A stretch of DNA of 64,000 nucleotides from Brachycybe producta (lineage: Eukaryota; Arthropoda; Diplopoda; Playtdesmida; Andrognathidae). Shown here one piece after another: positions 35,881 to 48,426 of this stretch (the stretch's first letter is position 1; each line of letters starts with the position of its first letter). Below the pieces are notes generated by a model, which was not told the origin of the DNA, made no database searches, and saw nothing but the letters and a program-made list of their open reading frames with translations. The position numbers and the translations under genes are program-made. The stretch lies in the NCBI GenBank assembly GCA_036925085.1, contig JAUPFP010000054.1:930001-994000 (forward strand), given 5' to 3'.

Positions 35881-36689
35881 TTCATTTTTCACCCAAAATA
35901 TAGAATAATCATAGTTAAAGAGGGGACGTTTAGACTTCCAAAAACCACTTTAATTTTGTAAGAATTATTCCTGTCATCATTAACTGTTTTAGCTCAACCC
36001 ATCTGACGTCACACGCTTCAAGTTACAATGAGGCAACTATACAGACAATACATAGATATTATTTCAGGCATTCTGCACATTGTACCCAATTGGTTATTTT
36101 GCGTACAGTCTAGTAATTATGTAGAATGACTGATTTTATCACTTGTGGTCCCATCTGTTGAATTTCTTGGCGTTTCCTCTTCATATAAAACTCCATTTGT
36201 GGGCGTTTTTAATTTTAATCTCCGTTGTGTTGTGTGCTAAAAGGGGTGGGGGTGGCCCTGATGGGTTGATGTTGTTGGGTGGGTGGATGAAGGTAATTTT
36301 GGGCGTGTGTTTGTAAATTACTACCAAGCAATGGCCCCCCTTATTCTTTATATGTACATAGAAGCAACTGGTTGTTACTTATTATCCATCCATCTGTATT
36401 CTGTCCATTCTTTCTTTTATTTCTCAATGGGATGGGGGTGAGGGGCCAACGCGTGCCCCCCTCCTTTTAATCTTGACTTCTGAATGAATGATAGTTGGGG
36501 GGAAATATGGAAGGAAAGGGGAGACAGGGGAGCGAGGAAGAAGACGAAGAAAAGGCGTAACCAGATTACAGCGCCACAATGTGGTGTTGTCCTATTTCTT
36601 ATGTCTAATTTCATTCAAGTTTTTTTTTTCTTTTTCTCTCTCTCCTCACGTTTTCTTGATGTTTTTCTATAGGTGCTTGTGAGTTATGG
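35881..36689. other. Non-coding, no gene seen
   Basis: Contains an R5 end fragment (35990-36040), G-rich tracts and polypurine stretches near 36490-36560. Short ORFs here have no recognisable domain. Confidence 0.5.
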
Positions 36690-36985
36690 ACGGAGTCCTG
36701 CAGAGGACGTTTGCAAAAAAAAAAAAAAAATTTGTTATCTCAACAAATCGACTTTTACTCTCTTTTATTCGGCAATGTTAATAATGCCATGTTGCGCGCA
36801 CCATACTCTAATAATTAAATTATTGCTGCTATAAGAAACCGCTTGCAATAATTTTATTATTAGAGTATGGTGCGCCCAACATGGCATAAATAACGTGGCC
36901 GAATAAAATAAGTTAAAAGTCGACATGACGAGATTTAAAAAAAAACACTTTGTAAAAGGTCCTCTACAGGGCTCCGTAGTTATAA
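36690..36985. repeat. R6 foldback element
   Basis: Arms contain CCATGTTGCGCGCACCATAC and inverse, GTCGACTTTTA-type sequence and CGGAGTCCTGCAGAGGACG at the outer end. Another copy lies at 57475-57750. Confidence 0.8.
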
Positions 36986-37439
36986 CAAAACTGTAACTTC
37001 AAAAATGTCTTTCATGCAAATGAGTAGTTAGGTAATGGTTATCATGTGGGCAGTATGGTCCCAGTTAAGTTTGCAAGACAACAATGTCTTCGTTTTTCAC
37101 TTTTTTCAAAACTGTTTCAAACTTTTTTTTCCCCAATGGCGAACCACTAAATAAGTTGTCGATACACATTCGGACCACCAACCTTAAAAAAGGCCCACAT
37201 GCTGGGTCGCTTTCTGTTTGCCTCATTAAAGCACAGTGGCGGTTCATGTAACTTCCGTTCTGACAGTTTTGTAAAATTATTTTTTTTCCTCTATGGTCTC
37301 GTTTACGGACCACCTGGCACACTTCCTCGGACCAAACTTTGAGAAGTTTTAATTCAAACATTGATCAATTAATAACATTTCGACATGAACAGCGTCTCAT
37401 ACCTAGCAATCTACTCGCCTCTTCGAAAGTGTTTAAAAA

Positions 37440-37985
37440 CTAAGGTAGGCTTCACACGATACACCGTGTCACCACGCTTGCTTCACACGGAACACTTTGT
37501 GTCGCTACAAAGTAGCCACAAAGTATCGACACGTAGTGAAAGACGTGGTGTGCTTCACTGATTACTGTTGAAAACGGGTCAGAATAAAAGGATGAACTTG
37601 ATGAATGGATGAACATCATGAGTAAATCCTAAAACCTGAAACAGAATGCATATAGAAATGGATGAACACAAAAAAAACCTTGAGATGAACACTATTAACA
37701 TGGGTGCAGAACACACAAATCATGTTTTAGAGTTACCCGAAATGTTCATCACGTTCATCGGTTCATCCTTTTAATCCATCCCGTTGAAAACAATGGAATC
37801 ACTGATCACCAATGACACAAATAGGGAGTGTGTGCCACTCTTGGCTGAACTGGAACACTTATCGGACACTGTGGAGCCAAAAAATGGTGGCAGTGGTTCA
37901 TATGAACACCAATGGTCAATGGTCTTGCTAAAAACGAAAACACTTTGTTAGCGGAACAAAGTGTTCCGTGTGAAGCGGTCCTAAT
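37440..37985. repeat. Degenerate inverted repeat with CACTTTGTG ends
   Basis: The left end TTCACACGATACACCG...CGGAACACTTTGTG and the right end CACTTTGTTAGCGG...GTTCCGTGTGAAG are inverted relatives. GTGGCAGTGG-type words lie between. GATGAA-rich sequence fills the centre. Confidence 0.55.
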
Positions 37986-39305
37986 TATGTAGTTAAAAGA
38001 GGCTTCTAGTTAACTGTGGCTTTTTTTTAAGTTACCATAAAGCTCCATGATATTTGTCATATGGTATTGTAATATAATGCATTTACTGCTGTTATTTTTT
38101 TTGTTTGTAGCCAGACTGGGGCCAACCTTGTAATTATTTTCTATGTGAATGTGTGTGCGTGCATGCGTTAAGAATTACGTTATTTTGTTATTATTTGAAC
38201 GGGAGAAAGAGCGGGGGGGGGGGGAGGGGGGGAAAGGTATGACATGTATATTTATGAACGCTATTTCAGCGTCGAGGTTAGAAGTGATAAATCCTGCTTC
38301 AATATATCTTCTTGTCAGAATTGAATTATAATACATGTATGTAAATCACGAATTGATCTGATGCACAAAATGTTATAAATCACCCCCCTCCCCTCCCAAC
38401 ACTACATCCTCCTATTTATTCTGTTGAAGCGCAACGCTATTAGCGCTGAACGAGACCACGAAACATGGCTGAGCGATTTTAGATGGAAAGTCCACACATT
38501 TCTAAATTTAAATTGTTAGCTAAGAAAAGAGCGACTTTTAATGGTCGAGCTGGACTACAAAAAGTGGTTGACGTGTGGTTGAAACCGACCACACTGAAAA
38601 TATGTCGCAGGTGGCTCGGCTGTGGTTGACAATGTAATTGATATGGAAAGACTGATGGAACTAATTATGGTAATGAAACTGCAGTTATTTTTTGTTCTAA
38701 TGGTAACTAGGTTACCATTTATGAAGATAACTACTGTTTATTACAGTCCTATTTATTGTAGTCAAGTTAAACATGTTTTTATTGACTGAATTCAATCCAA
38801 ATACATTCTATTTACATATTTTTTTATTAAACAAGTAAAGAATAACCTTGGATAATCTTTTCCTGTTAGAAATGCAGTTTATTATAATATATGAACACAC
38901 TTTGCAGGTTTTGCATACTTTTTAGTGTAAATGGTGTTTAACTGCAGTTAAAAAAGTTAACCACAGTTAATTTTTTTTTAGTGGAAACAAATGTGGTTAC
39001 ATTAACCATTGGTTAAATTTTTGAACAAGTGGGTGATTGGTTGAGAATACATCACTTCCTGTGTTTTCAAACAAATTTAGCCTACAAACAAACATGGTGG
39101 ATATAAGTGAGGACCATTCAATTTTTGACTGAATGTGGAGTGAAAATTTCACAAAATGTACAACTGTGAACAGGAAGTGACAAAAAAAAAACCACAGTTA
39201 AGTGTCTTAAAAATAGAAACACAACAAAAGTACCACTTGTTGTAGGTTGTCTGCAGTTAACTATAACCATGTTTATGTTAACCAAGTTTAAGGAAAAGTT
39301 TAAAT
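37986..39305. other. Non-coding, no gene seen
   Basis: AT-rich. It includes a G-run (38211-38232), a diverged relative of the MMP intron palindrome (38465-38640) and GGTTAAC/GTTAACT-rich imperfect inverted sequence at 38650-39290. Confidence 0.45.
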
Positions 39306-39309
39306 TTTG

Positions 39310-39880
39310 TGTTAGAAACTAGAAACTGGTAACTGAATCACTGGTAATCACTGAATTCTGGTAGCTGTATCAGAGTTCGGATTCTCATGCAATATCAAGC
39401 AAAACGTTTCTCAATTATAATTACAATTATAAAAGATACTCTTGCCAGCAGCCGGTTGGCCTACGGCAGAGGGCCAAGAGCCAATTGTGAAATAACAATC
39501 CCCGTTTAGATCAACCAACAATTATGATTTTTTTTCCATTCAAAAACACTGGTTAGAGGCTAGAACTTCCTACTCGACAATAGTAACCAGACAATCTAGC
39601 CTCTAACCTAACCTTTTTTAGAAAAAAAGCATAATTGCAGTTGTTCTACTGATGATGATTAGTTGATTAGTTGATTAATTCACATTGCCATTTGGACCAC
39701 AGATTGAGAAATATTTGCTTGATTTTGCATGAAAATCCGAAACCCTAATTATAATTTTTCAAAATAAACTTTTTATTGACAAAAATAAAAAAAAGATATC
39801 GTCTGCTTAAAGTTCATTTTGAAAGATAATCACATGAAAATAATTTTAAGTTATTAAGCTACCCTTCTAGTATCTAAAAC
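39310..39880. repeat. R1 foldback with an R3 element inserted
   Basis: The R1 arm (TTAGAAACTAGAA, 39310-39365) continues after the R3 palindrome (39368-39748) with TTTCAAAATAAACTTTTTAT and ends ACCCTTCTAGTATCTAAAAC. R3 itself carries a small extra insert with GCCGGTTGGCCTACGGC. Confidence 0.75.
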
Positions 39881-39934
39881 TTTCGCTCTTGAAAAAGTGA
39901 CTAATGAAAAAAAAAAAACGAGCTTCTCTGCCAC

Positions 39935-40337
39935 AGGCGTGTAAAGACAGGGACACGCAGACGTTTGCTCCGCCCTTTTATGAGCGTCAGACCAATTGGA
40001 AATTGAAAAGGGCGAAGCATGTGACGTCAGACCACATAACAAACCAATTAGAAATTGTCAGTCCTCATAAAAGGGGCGGAGCCAACATCTGCGTGTTCGT
40101 GTCTTTACTTGCCTGTTTTTCTGCCACAGGCAATTAGAAATCGGGACAAACAGAAGTTGGCTCCGCCCTTTTTATGAGACGACTGGCAACTTCTAATTAG
40201 TTTGTTGCGTGGTTCGACATTGAAAAGGGCGGAGCATGTGACGTCAGACTACATAACCAACCAATTAGAAGTTGCGTGTCGTCATAAAAAGGGCGCGGAG
40301 GCAACTTCTGTTCGTCCAGATTTCTAATTGCCTGTTT
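39935..40337. repeat. Two R2 foldbacks back to back
   Basis: The first (39935-40118) is the GTAAAGACAGGG subtype also found at 3460. The second (40127-40337) is the TTAGAAATCGGG subtype. A CTGCCACAGGC word flanks both. Confidence 0.8.
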
Positions 40338-41581
40338 CTCTGCCTGAAACAGATGCGGCGGCGCGGAGTCTGTGGACACTTGAAAAAGTTCATGCAAAAA
40401 AGTTAATAACGCCGATGGCAAATCAATCAATATTTGCAATATGTGCATTAATGTTTGTTCGTTATTGTCTAGACAAAAGAACACGCAGGTTTATAAATTA
40501 GTATAGTTATATAAACTATGTTTTTGTATTGACAACTGGAAATTCGATTGCTTACTTTGTATGGTTGTTGTTAGTTCATCAAACTTGCTCGCCATATTTG
40601 AAAGAAAATATTCTTGCGTGAACAAATGGTGGTAATATGATGTACATACAAGTAGTACATTGTAAGGTAACATTGTAGGTAAGGAAACACATGCTTCATC
40701 ACATTCGCCGCCTACCGAATAACAACAAATATTGGTCTCGTGTGAACAAGAAGCCCTTTCAAACACTCCAGAGTTTGCACGTGTGACGTAAGACGGAGTC
40801 AATTTGGGTTGGTGACGTAATTGCTCAAATGGTTCTAGCAACTAAATGACAAATTCGAAAACGTCGTCATGATTAGGGATTAGGGATTTTTATGCCAAAT
40901 GTTTCTCAATTTGTGGCTCAATTGTGAATTAATCAATTAGCATTAGAGAGCTTAGCAACATTTATGCTTTTTTTTTCTAATAAAAAAAACCTCTGGTTAG
41001 AGGCTTTCTCTGGTTACTATCAGTTGTCAACTAGAAGGTTCTAGCCTCTAATCAGTGTTTTTATTTGAAAAAAAAACAAAACAATTGTTGGTTGATCTAA
41101 ATGGGGATTGTTACTTTACATAATTGGGCTCGTGGGCCACAGATTGAGAAACATTTTGCTTGATATTTGCATAAAAAAATTCCGAACCCTAGTTATGATA
41201 ATATCTTTAATACATGAAGAACATATTGAAGATTGAACATGTTCCTGAAGAATCGAAAGGTTGTTAGAAAAATGGACCTTTTCGGATGAAGTCAATAACA
41301 ATTTAAACATGGTGTCAATCAAATTTGCATAATTCAACATTGTATAAAATAAAAATTGCTTTGAATATTACAACCAAAAGACCTTAGAATACCTGGTCAC
41401 AACATTCAGGAAGTGATTGCAACTTTCATTGTTGTTTAAAACAAAGTTTGACGAGGGATTTGTTGTTGGAATCGAGACCGTGTTTTCAAAATTCTCTTAA
41501 CTTTGCATTTATGGCGCCTTGCAACAGGTGTGCGCTGGAATGTCTGCGGCTCCTAAGCCATTTTATGTTTTAATGAACCTG
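40338..41581. other. Non-coding 3' side of P450 gene D with R3 element
   Basis: No coding exon supported. An R3 foldback occupies 40870-41193 (TTAGGGATTTTTATGC to inverse). 41194-41581 is the 3' flank of gene D. Confidence 0.55.
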
Positions 41582-44500
41582 TTATCGCTTTCGAACGGTT
41601 ACTGAAAACTCTTTCGGCCGTATGGTTATCGTCTGAATGTATTCCATATGCGGTGGTTCTTTACCGGTAACGCAACGAAATGTTAAACTTTGCAATAGGG
41701 TAGTAAAAAACAGAAATACTTCCATTCGAGCCAGTGATTCACCGAGACAGTTTCTAGATCCTGTACATAAGGAGAAACATACATTAAACACACGAGTTAG
41801 AACGTTCAAAGAAACGGTTCGGCATTTACCCGTTGAGTATGGGATCAGAAATTCCGACTTTTGTACGTTTCCTTCAGCATTTATAAATCTTTCGGGACGG
41901 AACACTTCGGGATCTCCCCAAATGTCCTTATTGTGATGCACGGCCCAAATATTCCTCAAGACAGCTGCTCCTTCCGGTATGGTATAACCTTGTACTTTTG
42001 TCGTAGTTATCGGACTGTGATAAGTGAATGGTACCATCGAGGCATAACGATGGATTTCCATGATGGTAGCTTCAGTGTATGGTAACCTGTGGGTAAACCG
42101 TCAACATTCGTTAGTATGTTTACGGAACGATGAACGTACGACGGTGGAAATTACATTTGCCGATCGGCATAACTCGGTCTTCGATGTCTTCCGATGACCG
42201 TGTCCAGTTCTTGTTGAATTTTGGTTTGGATTTCTGGCCACAATGCCATGTACATGATTGACCATTCTAAAGTTGTCGAAGTTGTTTCTGTTCCAGCACT
42301 GAAGAGACTGTCCAATGCTCCGAGTAAATGTTTTTCTACAATGAAATGGAATATGTCGGGTTAGTTAGTCGTTATAGGTTTTTAGCTTTCGTGTGGACTT
42401 TTACGTACTTTGGAAGCAACTTTCTGTTTTGAGATTATTATTGTTGTTGTTGTTTTTGTCGTCTTCGAGTTGGTCGTTTTCGAGGATTTTTTCCAGATAA
42501 ATATCGATAAAATCTCTGAGATCATCTTTTTGATATGTTTGAAGATGTTCGTCAACTTCGCTTTCGTAGAACTTTCTTTTGGTTTCCACATCGTCGAGTA
42601 ATTCCCAAAAGGAAAAGGGATCGCCGGGAAGGAATCGAAGAAATGGCAAAAAGTTTACAATCATGGCGGTTTTGCTTTTATCGAAATTGGCACCGACCAA
42701 CTTAAGCAATGTTGCCATTTTTGGATCATCGTATTTAAAAGTTTTTCCTGAGAATAAGAATATCCAAAAGTAACTGACGAATCGATTATTATGAATCTAA
42801 TTGGATGATTTGAATGCGATTACGATTATTAATCGGAAACATTTACTCAATTCGATTTTTTTTTCTTTCGATTTCGTCTGCTTTTTTCTTATCGCTTCAA
42901 CTATCGCTGAAAGCGCTTTGAAGCAATTCATTCGATTAATTGAAGGGCTTGAATGGATTCAATGTATGGGATTAATCGACGCAAAAATAAAATCGATTTT
43001 CCGATTAATCGAATCGGAATCGACGGTCCGTAATTTGACGGATCATCAGATTAAGGTTTATTTTAATGTTATTGGAAATGGGCGATATTTTGTTTACCTG
43101 CCGTAATTCCCCAAATAATGTTGAGTACAGTTGAATTGAGTAGAAAAGTGACTTCTACTTCTTGGCCATCTTTTTCTTGTAAATTTTTTAAAAGTTCCGT
43201 AAGTTGTTCGTGAATGGTACCTTCCATGGACGATTTTCCCATTCCCAGGTTACGATAGTGGTGCATTATGAAACGTCGTTTTTGTTTCCAAACCGGACCG
43301 TTGCAAAAGATAATGTCTGTTATGTCATGTGTTTGTCGTTTGCACACAAAACACATCATTAGAATTTATGATCCACATGTAAACAGGGTAAAAAAATATT
43401 AGTTGACTAACTGCTTACATGGCAGCACAGTTTCCATTGTTATTTTTTTTTTTTGTCATGCAGTCTTTGGACCTTGCTGTATACTTGGGAAATTTATGCA
43501 GTGGTTTCCCATTGCCTTTCTGCATCGCAGGAATACAACCCTCTAATCATTGTGATCTCACTTGTATTCACCTGGTTTTGAAGCTAATCCTTCATCAGTT
43601 GAATTATGCCTTCTACTAGTACTGATAGAGCTGCTGCCCTCTACAAGGGATTTGTATCGGAGTTACCTTCTCCTTAGTCTAACTCCTACCTCGCGAAGAC
43701 ATGCCCGGCTTGGGTGGCCCTTCTGGTAGCTATGCTACTGCCGGTATAGCTCTCGAGGTCGTCAGAGTATGCAAGCCCCACCCCCCCCCCCCCCCCCGAC
43801 CACCACTGCAAGGTAGAGATACCATCGAGATACCACCTAGACATTCTTAAAGTTACTTAAGAATAATGCAAGTAGATTATTTATTTTGTGCATGTATCGT
43901 TAGATGACGTCACTAGCCCTTCTTCCCATAGAAATGTACTGCAAACATTCTTCAACTCTATGACTCACCTTCCTTCATTTTTTGTCACGTGGCAAACTTT
44001 TAAATTGCGTCATCGCTATTTCTCTATACGTGCTCTCTTCACTCATATTATGTTCTGTGTTAAGTTTGTCCACGTGCTCTGATAATTAAGGTTGTTTTGG
44101 ACGCGCGTTTAGAGCTAAAAGGGTGCATTCGATTTCAACTAATTGGCGACGAGTGTGTAGTTTGCCACCTATGATGGGGATGCAGGCGCCATCTACCTTG
44201 CATTTACACAAGTATTTTTCTATATGGAGCCCTCTGTAGTGGAAACGTTGCTTTAGAAAACAAGGCAATCAATCTATTGTGGTTAATGAATGAATGCTCA
44301 ATGAATGTCTTGCACGCAAAATAAAAAGTGATAAGCTTTTTTCTGCAAGTTGTACAACCAAGAATTCTGGCATCGAATTACATGTAAATGCTGTTCTTAT
44401 AGTTATTGCATTTTTTGTAACCCTTTTGGACATTTTTTGTCTAATAATGCCCGAAAATATGATTGCTCATTTTGTAGTGCAATTAATTATGAATTTCTCA

Positions 44501-44924
44501 AACATTGTACAGTGAGTGGCTGGCTGGCTGCTGCTGCAGTGGTTGATGATGAGGTGAGGCATAATTAGTTACTTGTGGACTTACCGTTGTTCTTTAAGGT
44601 GACGTCGTTCAAGTAGGTTTGAGGTCTTGACGAAAAGATGTCTGATTGAGTAACCAGTGCTTCTTTCATACTTTCCCAGCTGTTCAATATGATGATGTCG
44701 CTGTTGAAAGCTCGCAAGCTTATCATTCCTTCGTTGATACGTTTACTGTATTCTGCAAGACGTTTATGACGATCTTCGTAGGTTAAAAGCAAATGGTTTT
44801 TTAAAAATCCACTAGGACCTTTTGGAAGATTTCGTCGTTTCTTATCCACTTTTGACTTGAATCGCCATAAGAAATAGAGGATCGTGAAGACGACGAGTAG
44901 CAATGTCGAAGTCGTAAACGTCAT
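41582..44924 (-). CDS. Cytochrome P450, CYP2-like (gene D), complete, 504 aa
   Basis: Predicted microsomal P450. Exons on the minus strand: 44924-44585, 43316-43098, 42747-42409, 42335-42155, 42086-41830 and 41760-41582; 1515 nt in frame. I chose the ATG at 44924 (MTFTTSTLLL), which puts the hydrophobic anchor at the extreme N-terminus and matches A-C; an in-frame ATG lies 18 codons upstream. It retains RNLPKGPSG after the anchor, helix-C Trp (WKQKR, 123), I-helix AGTETT, ExxR (E-I-H-R), FRPERF and heme Cys450 in SRNCLGE. The Phe opening the heme loop is Tyr (YSTG). Exon 3 is 27 nt longer than in A-C because of an Asn run (AAC/AAT repeats). Exons 2-6 are closest to A-C. Intron 1 contains a LINE-tail-like sequence. 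Confidence 0.93.
43480..43870. mobile_element. Possible 3' tail of a LINE-like element in intron 1 of gene D
   Basis: Contains ACATGCCCGGCTTGGGTGGC, GCCGGTATAGCTCTCGAGGTC and CAAGCCCCACC ending in a long C-run. These words resemble 3' tails of non-LTR elements that I recall from other invertebrates; the resemblance is from memory. No reverse-transcriptase ORF is present. Confidence 0.35.
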
Positions 44925-46589
44925 CGTATAATGCGTGATATTTTTTTTTGAAATAAAGTAATATATGTTCACAATCAATTATGTTTAACTACTTTGTATT
45001 TAGACAAGCTTCTTACAAAATGAACAACTTTCGTGGGTTTTTAATTCAATGGTCCTCCTTCAAACATGCTTGCATGTGACAAGAGGTTGAAGCAAATTTT
45101 GGTTCTAGGTTTTTCGTTGACTACAGTGTAAATACTGTATATATGGCAATGAGAGACAAATGGAATTGAAAAATGACGTTTAACTCCACTTTTTTTCGGG
45201 GGAGGGAACCACAGGTGATTAAATATTGCTCCATAAGGTTGGGGGAGGGGGAGAGGATGGGTGGATCAAATATGTCGATAAGTATATGTATATATATATA
45301 TGGATGTAAACATCACAATGTGGTGAAAATATACCTTCAGCTGGTAATGTAAATATATTGGAAGTTACAAGATATATGCATTTGACATTTGTCCAGACAT
45401 TATATTGCAGAAGTTCCAAATGATTGTTGTTATTTGACTTATTATTTATTGTTGATTAACCCAAACTAGTTTAGCAATAATAAATGGCGGAATATTACGA
45501 AATTTGTCTTAAGGATGATGGCTGTCGAATATTGAAACCAATTATATTTATTGCATACGTAATATGCACGTTTAATTGCATATATATATTATGCAAATAT
45601 CAATCATTGACCAGGTGCGAAGTTAATTCAATAGGGATGATTGCCTTTTATCGGGCATATGGACTTCTTAGTAGTTTCAAGGCCAGTAGTAAAATGACAC
45701 ATTTGTGGCATGGAAGTAACAGCTTTAAATACTGTATTTGAGAAAGAATAATAAGAATAATATAAAGAGCAACAAAGGTCCCAATAAAAGTGTTCAACAC
45801 TTTTTTTTGGACCTTTGTTGCTCTTTATAGGAAAAATTCCTCATAGGAGAATGGCAGAAAAAAGGGGGGGGGGCGAAGATGGTGGGATGTCTGGATTCCA
45901 GAGATTTGTACGTCAAACAATGCAAGAAAGGAATATGTGATTAAGAGATGCAGTATTTTTTATTTGATACATGGGATCAATATCATACTCCATCTGTAAA
46001 ACAATCAAGAAATTCTACTCAGGGGTTATTTTTTTTTATCTCTCATAATTCACATTTTAAAAAACGTGATTTAAAAGAAATCCGAGATTCTTTTTATCCA
46101 GTTGGTTTGGACTTTTCCTGTTACAATTAGAGGTGTTTCTTCCTCGTTTTCTACTCATAAAGCCTGGGATAAGCTATGTGTGCAACGTCCAACGTTGGAT
46201 CTAACGTTGTACCCATATTTGTCTCCAGCATTTGCCAGTTGGACACTGGTTGTTCGTTAACACTTGTAGTGTCCAACATCGGTTAAAATGTTGGGGCAAA
46301 CATTGGAAACATTTGATGCGGGTCAAGGAAACCCATCATCTGCCTTGAATGCGCCTTCCAGTAGCCTCCTATGTCGAACTTTGGACGCTCATTCGTGTTT
46401 GGAGAGCAACATTCGTGTGTCAAACTTATCATTCGTCCAGTGTTGAAAGGCATTCGACGCATAGTGTGTACCAGGCTTAAGCATACAGTGTGCGTATATA
46501 GATAAATATCAACGACGCTCACAGCTCTGAATTAGCCTAACTTTTGGTTGGTGTAACTTTGCACACAAGAAAATTGTCTTTGAGACATC
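44925..46589. other. 5' flank of gene D and duplicated segment
   Basis: 45150-45540 is repeated with changes at 47005-47345 (shared TGGAATTGAAA, TTAAATATTG, CAGCTGGTAAT and GATGGCTGTCGAATATT). A near-perfect hairpin lies at 45761-45830 (AAAGAGCAACAAAGGTCC and inverse). No gene. Confidence 0.6.
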
Positions 46590-46652
46590 ATGAAAAGTGG
46601 TACCTTCCATGGACGAATTTCCCATTTTCAGATTGCGGTAGTGATGTACAAT
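46590..46652 (-). pseudogene. Relic of P450 exon 2 (gene D-like)
   Basis: The minus strand reads VHHYRNLKMGNSSMEGT, matching MHHYRNLGMGKSSMEGT of gene D exon 2 (43209-43275). The rest of the exon is missing: the match stops at about 46651, where a half R2 foldback begins. Its upstream side (47005-47345) matches the promoter side of gene D. This is a decayed tandem copy. Confidence 0.8.
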
Positions 46653-46785
46653 ATGGTTGGTTCGACGTTGAAAAGGGCGGAGCATGTGACGTCAGACTAC
46701 ATAACCAACCAATTAGAAGTTGCGTTCGTCATAAAAAGGGCTGAGTCAACTTGTGTTCGTCCCGATTTCTAAATGCCTGTGAATA
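46651..46785. repeat. R2 foldback, one arm only
   Basis: Begins at GGTTCGACGTTGAAAAGGGC and ends CCCGATTTCTAAATGCCTG. The opposite arm is absent and the P450 exon relic abuts it. Confidence 0.75.
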
Positions 46786-48426
46786 TTCCATCTATAACAA
46801 AGCTCTCTCTGTTCTCTGCAGCTAGCAAACGTTCAAGAAGGGCTAGGCTTTTGTTCAGCTCCCTTTAAAGCATATTCAAATATATGTTTACTACTGAACT
46901 GATTACGTTGCTTACTATAAATAAGCTGGCTAATGGTGACAAGTTGAAGTAGTTATTTATGATTCCAGACGTTTGTTTTTGCAGAATGTTATTTAAATAT
47001 GTGACAGTGAAACAGATGGAATTGAAAGATGACTTTGACTCCACATTGTTTTTTTTGGAGAGAGGGGCACACACACAACACAGCACAGGTGGTTAAATAT
47101 TGTTCCATTAGGTTGGAGTGTGTGGGGGGGGGGAGGGGAGTGGCTCAAAATAAGAGTGCATTTTTTGGTTATAAACATTAATTCTGTTGATGATGAAATA
47201 AGCTACCTCCAGCTGGTAATTGCAAATATGTTAGAAGTTGTAACAGATATCTATTATTATTGCAGAAGTTTCAAATGTTGTTGACTTCGTAATTGTTTGA
47301 CTCATCTAGTTTCGAAGCCATCATCATGATGATGGCTGTCGAATATTAAAATTAGGGATGGAGACATTCGAATCCCGCGAATCTTGAAAAATATTCGAGA
47401 TTCGTAAATTCGAATCTTCGCGCTTTTTTTCGTCTTTCGAATCCTAACCTTAAAAATACTTCGGTAAAATTTAGTTTCAACTCCGTTGACGTCCAATAGA
47501 AGTGTTCACTAATATGTCAGATTAATACGATATTTCTGACGAAAAATCAAAAAATTCTGCACACAAATTCTGAATTTTTTTAAACAAGTTTTTAATTTTT
47601 TTTTTTTTTATAATTTGTTGTTCGGTCGAACAATTAAACAAAACAGGGGAACACCTAAAACAACATTAAATCAGATCAAAAATGTTAAGACATACTCTGA
47701 TGATGAATCTGGCTCAACTTCGAACAAGATACACACAAAATGAAGACATTCTTGTCTTGCAGAAGTCATTGGGAATGTATTACACCCAACGTTTCTATTG
47801 GCGTTCTTCCAGTTCACATGCAATGAAGTTTCCAAGTGAAATTGTCACGAGGATCCATAGAAACTCTTCAGCCACATCCAATATGCTGTCGCTTTGGCCC
47901 CTAAGCTTTGGTCTCTGAGGCCCTTGGCAAAACCGAAAAATGTTTGACTTCAAAATGAAGTCTTGGTTGTCGCCAATCAACTTCGAGCTCTCATTTTGCA
48001 ATCGAAAAGTGGTCTGTGTGTTCCAGCCCTAAGACAGTAGAAGGTGCTGATGAGCCCAGAGCCTCGAAAATTCGTACACATTCTATTATTTAACCGGAAT
48101 GCCACATGGTTTCTCCAAATAAAACTTCAGATAGATCCTAAGTATTGGATCCCGTGACACAAAGTTGTAAAAACACCGATTGGACTTTATTGTAAAATTT
48201 GCTGTTTGGTTGCACGTTACTCCTTAGATAAACATTTACATTAATAAATACAAAATATGTATTCAAATGTTTTATGTGTCTTAGTGGCACTTGTATCCAC
48301 GTTGATGTTTATTCATCGATTTATCCAGTTGTGTGACGTCACTTCCATGTGTTTCTATGGACGCGTCACTTCAGACAGTTGGATAAATCGATGAATAACG
48401 GGAACATTTTTTGCGTACATATTTTT
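46786..48426. other. Intergenic between the relic and gene E
   Basis: 47005-47345 is the copy of the gene D 5' flank. 47350-47450 has short inverted ATTCGAAT-type words. 48308-48397 is a hairpin (CATCGATTTATCCAGTTGTG and inverse). No gene seen. Confidence 0.5.

Noticed and set aside
37065..37361. Minus-strand 98-codon ORF with several Cys residues
   Set aside because: No domain recognised, no convincing splice partners, and low-complexity neighbours; probably chance.
40491..40841. 116-codon minus-strand ORF
   Set aside because: No recognisable motif or splice context, lies in repeat-rich DNA.
43480..43870. Intact LINE
   Set aside because: Only tail-like sequence; no reverse transcriptase or endonuclease ORF present.
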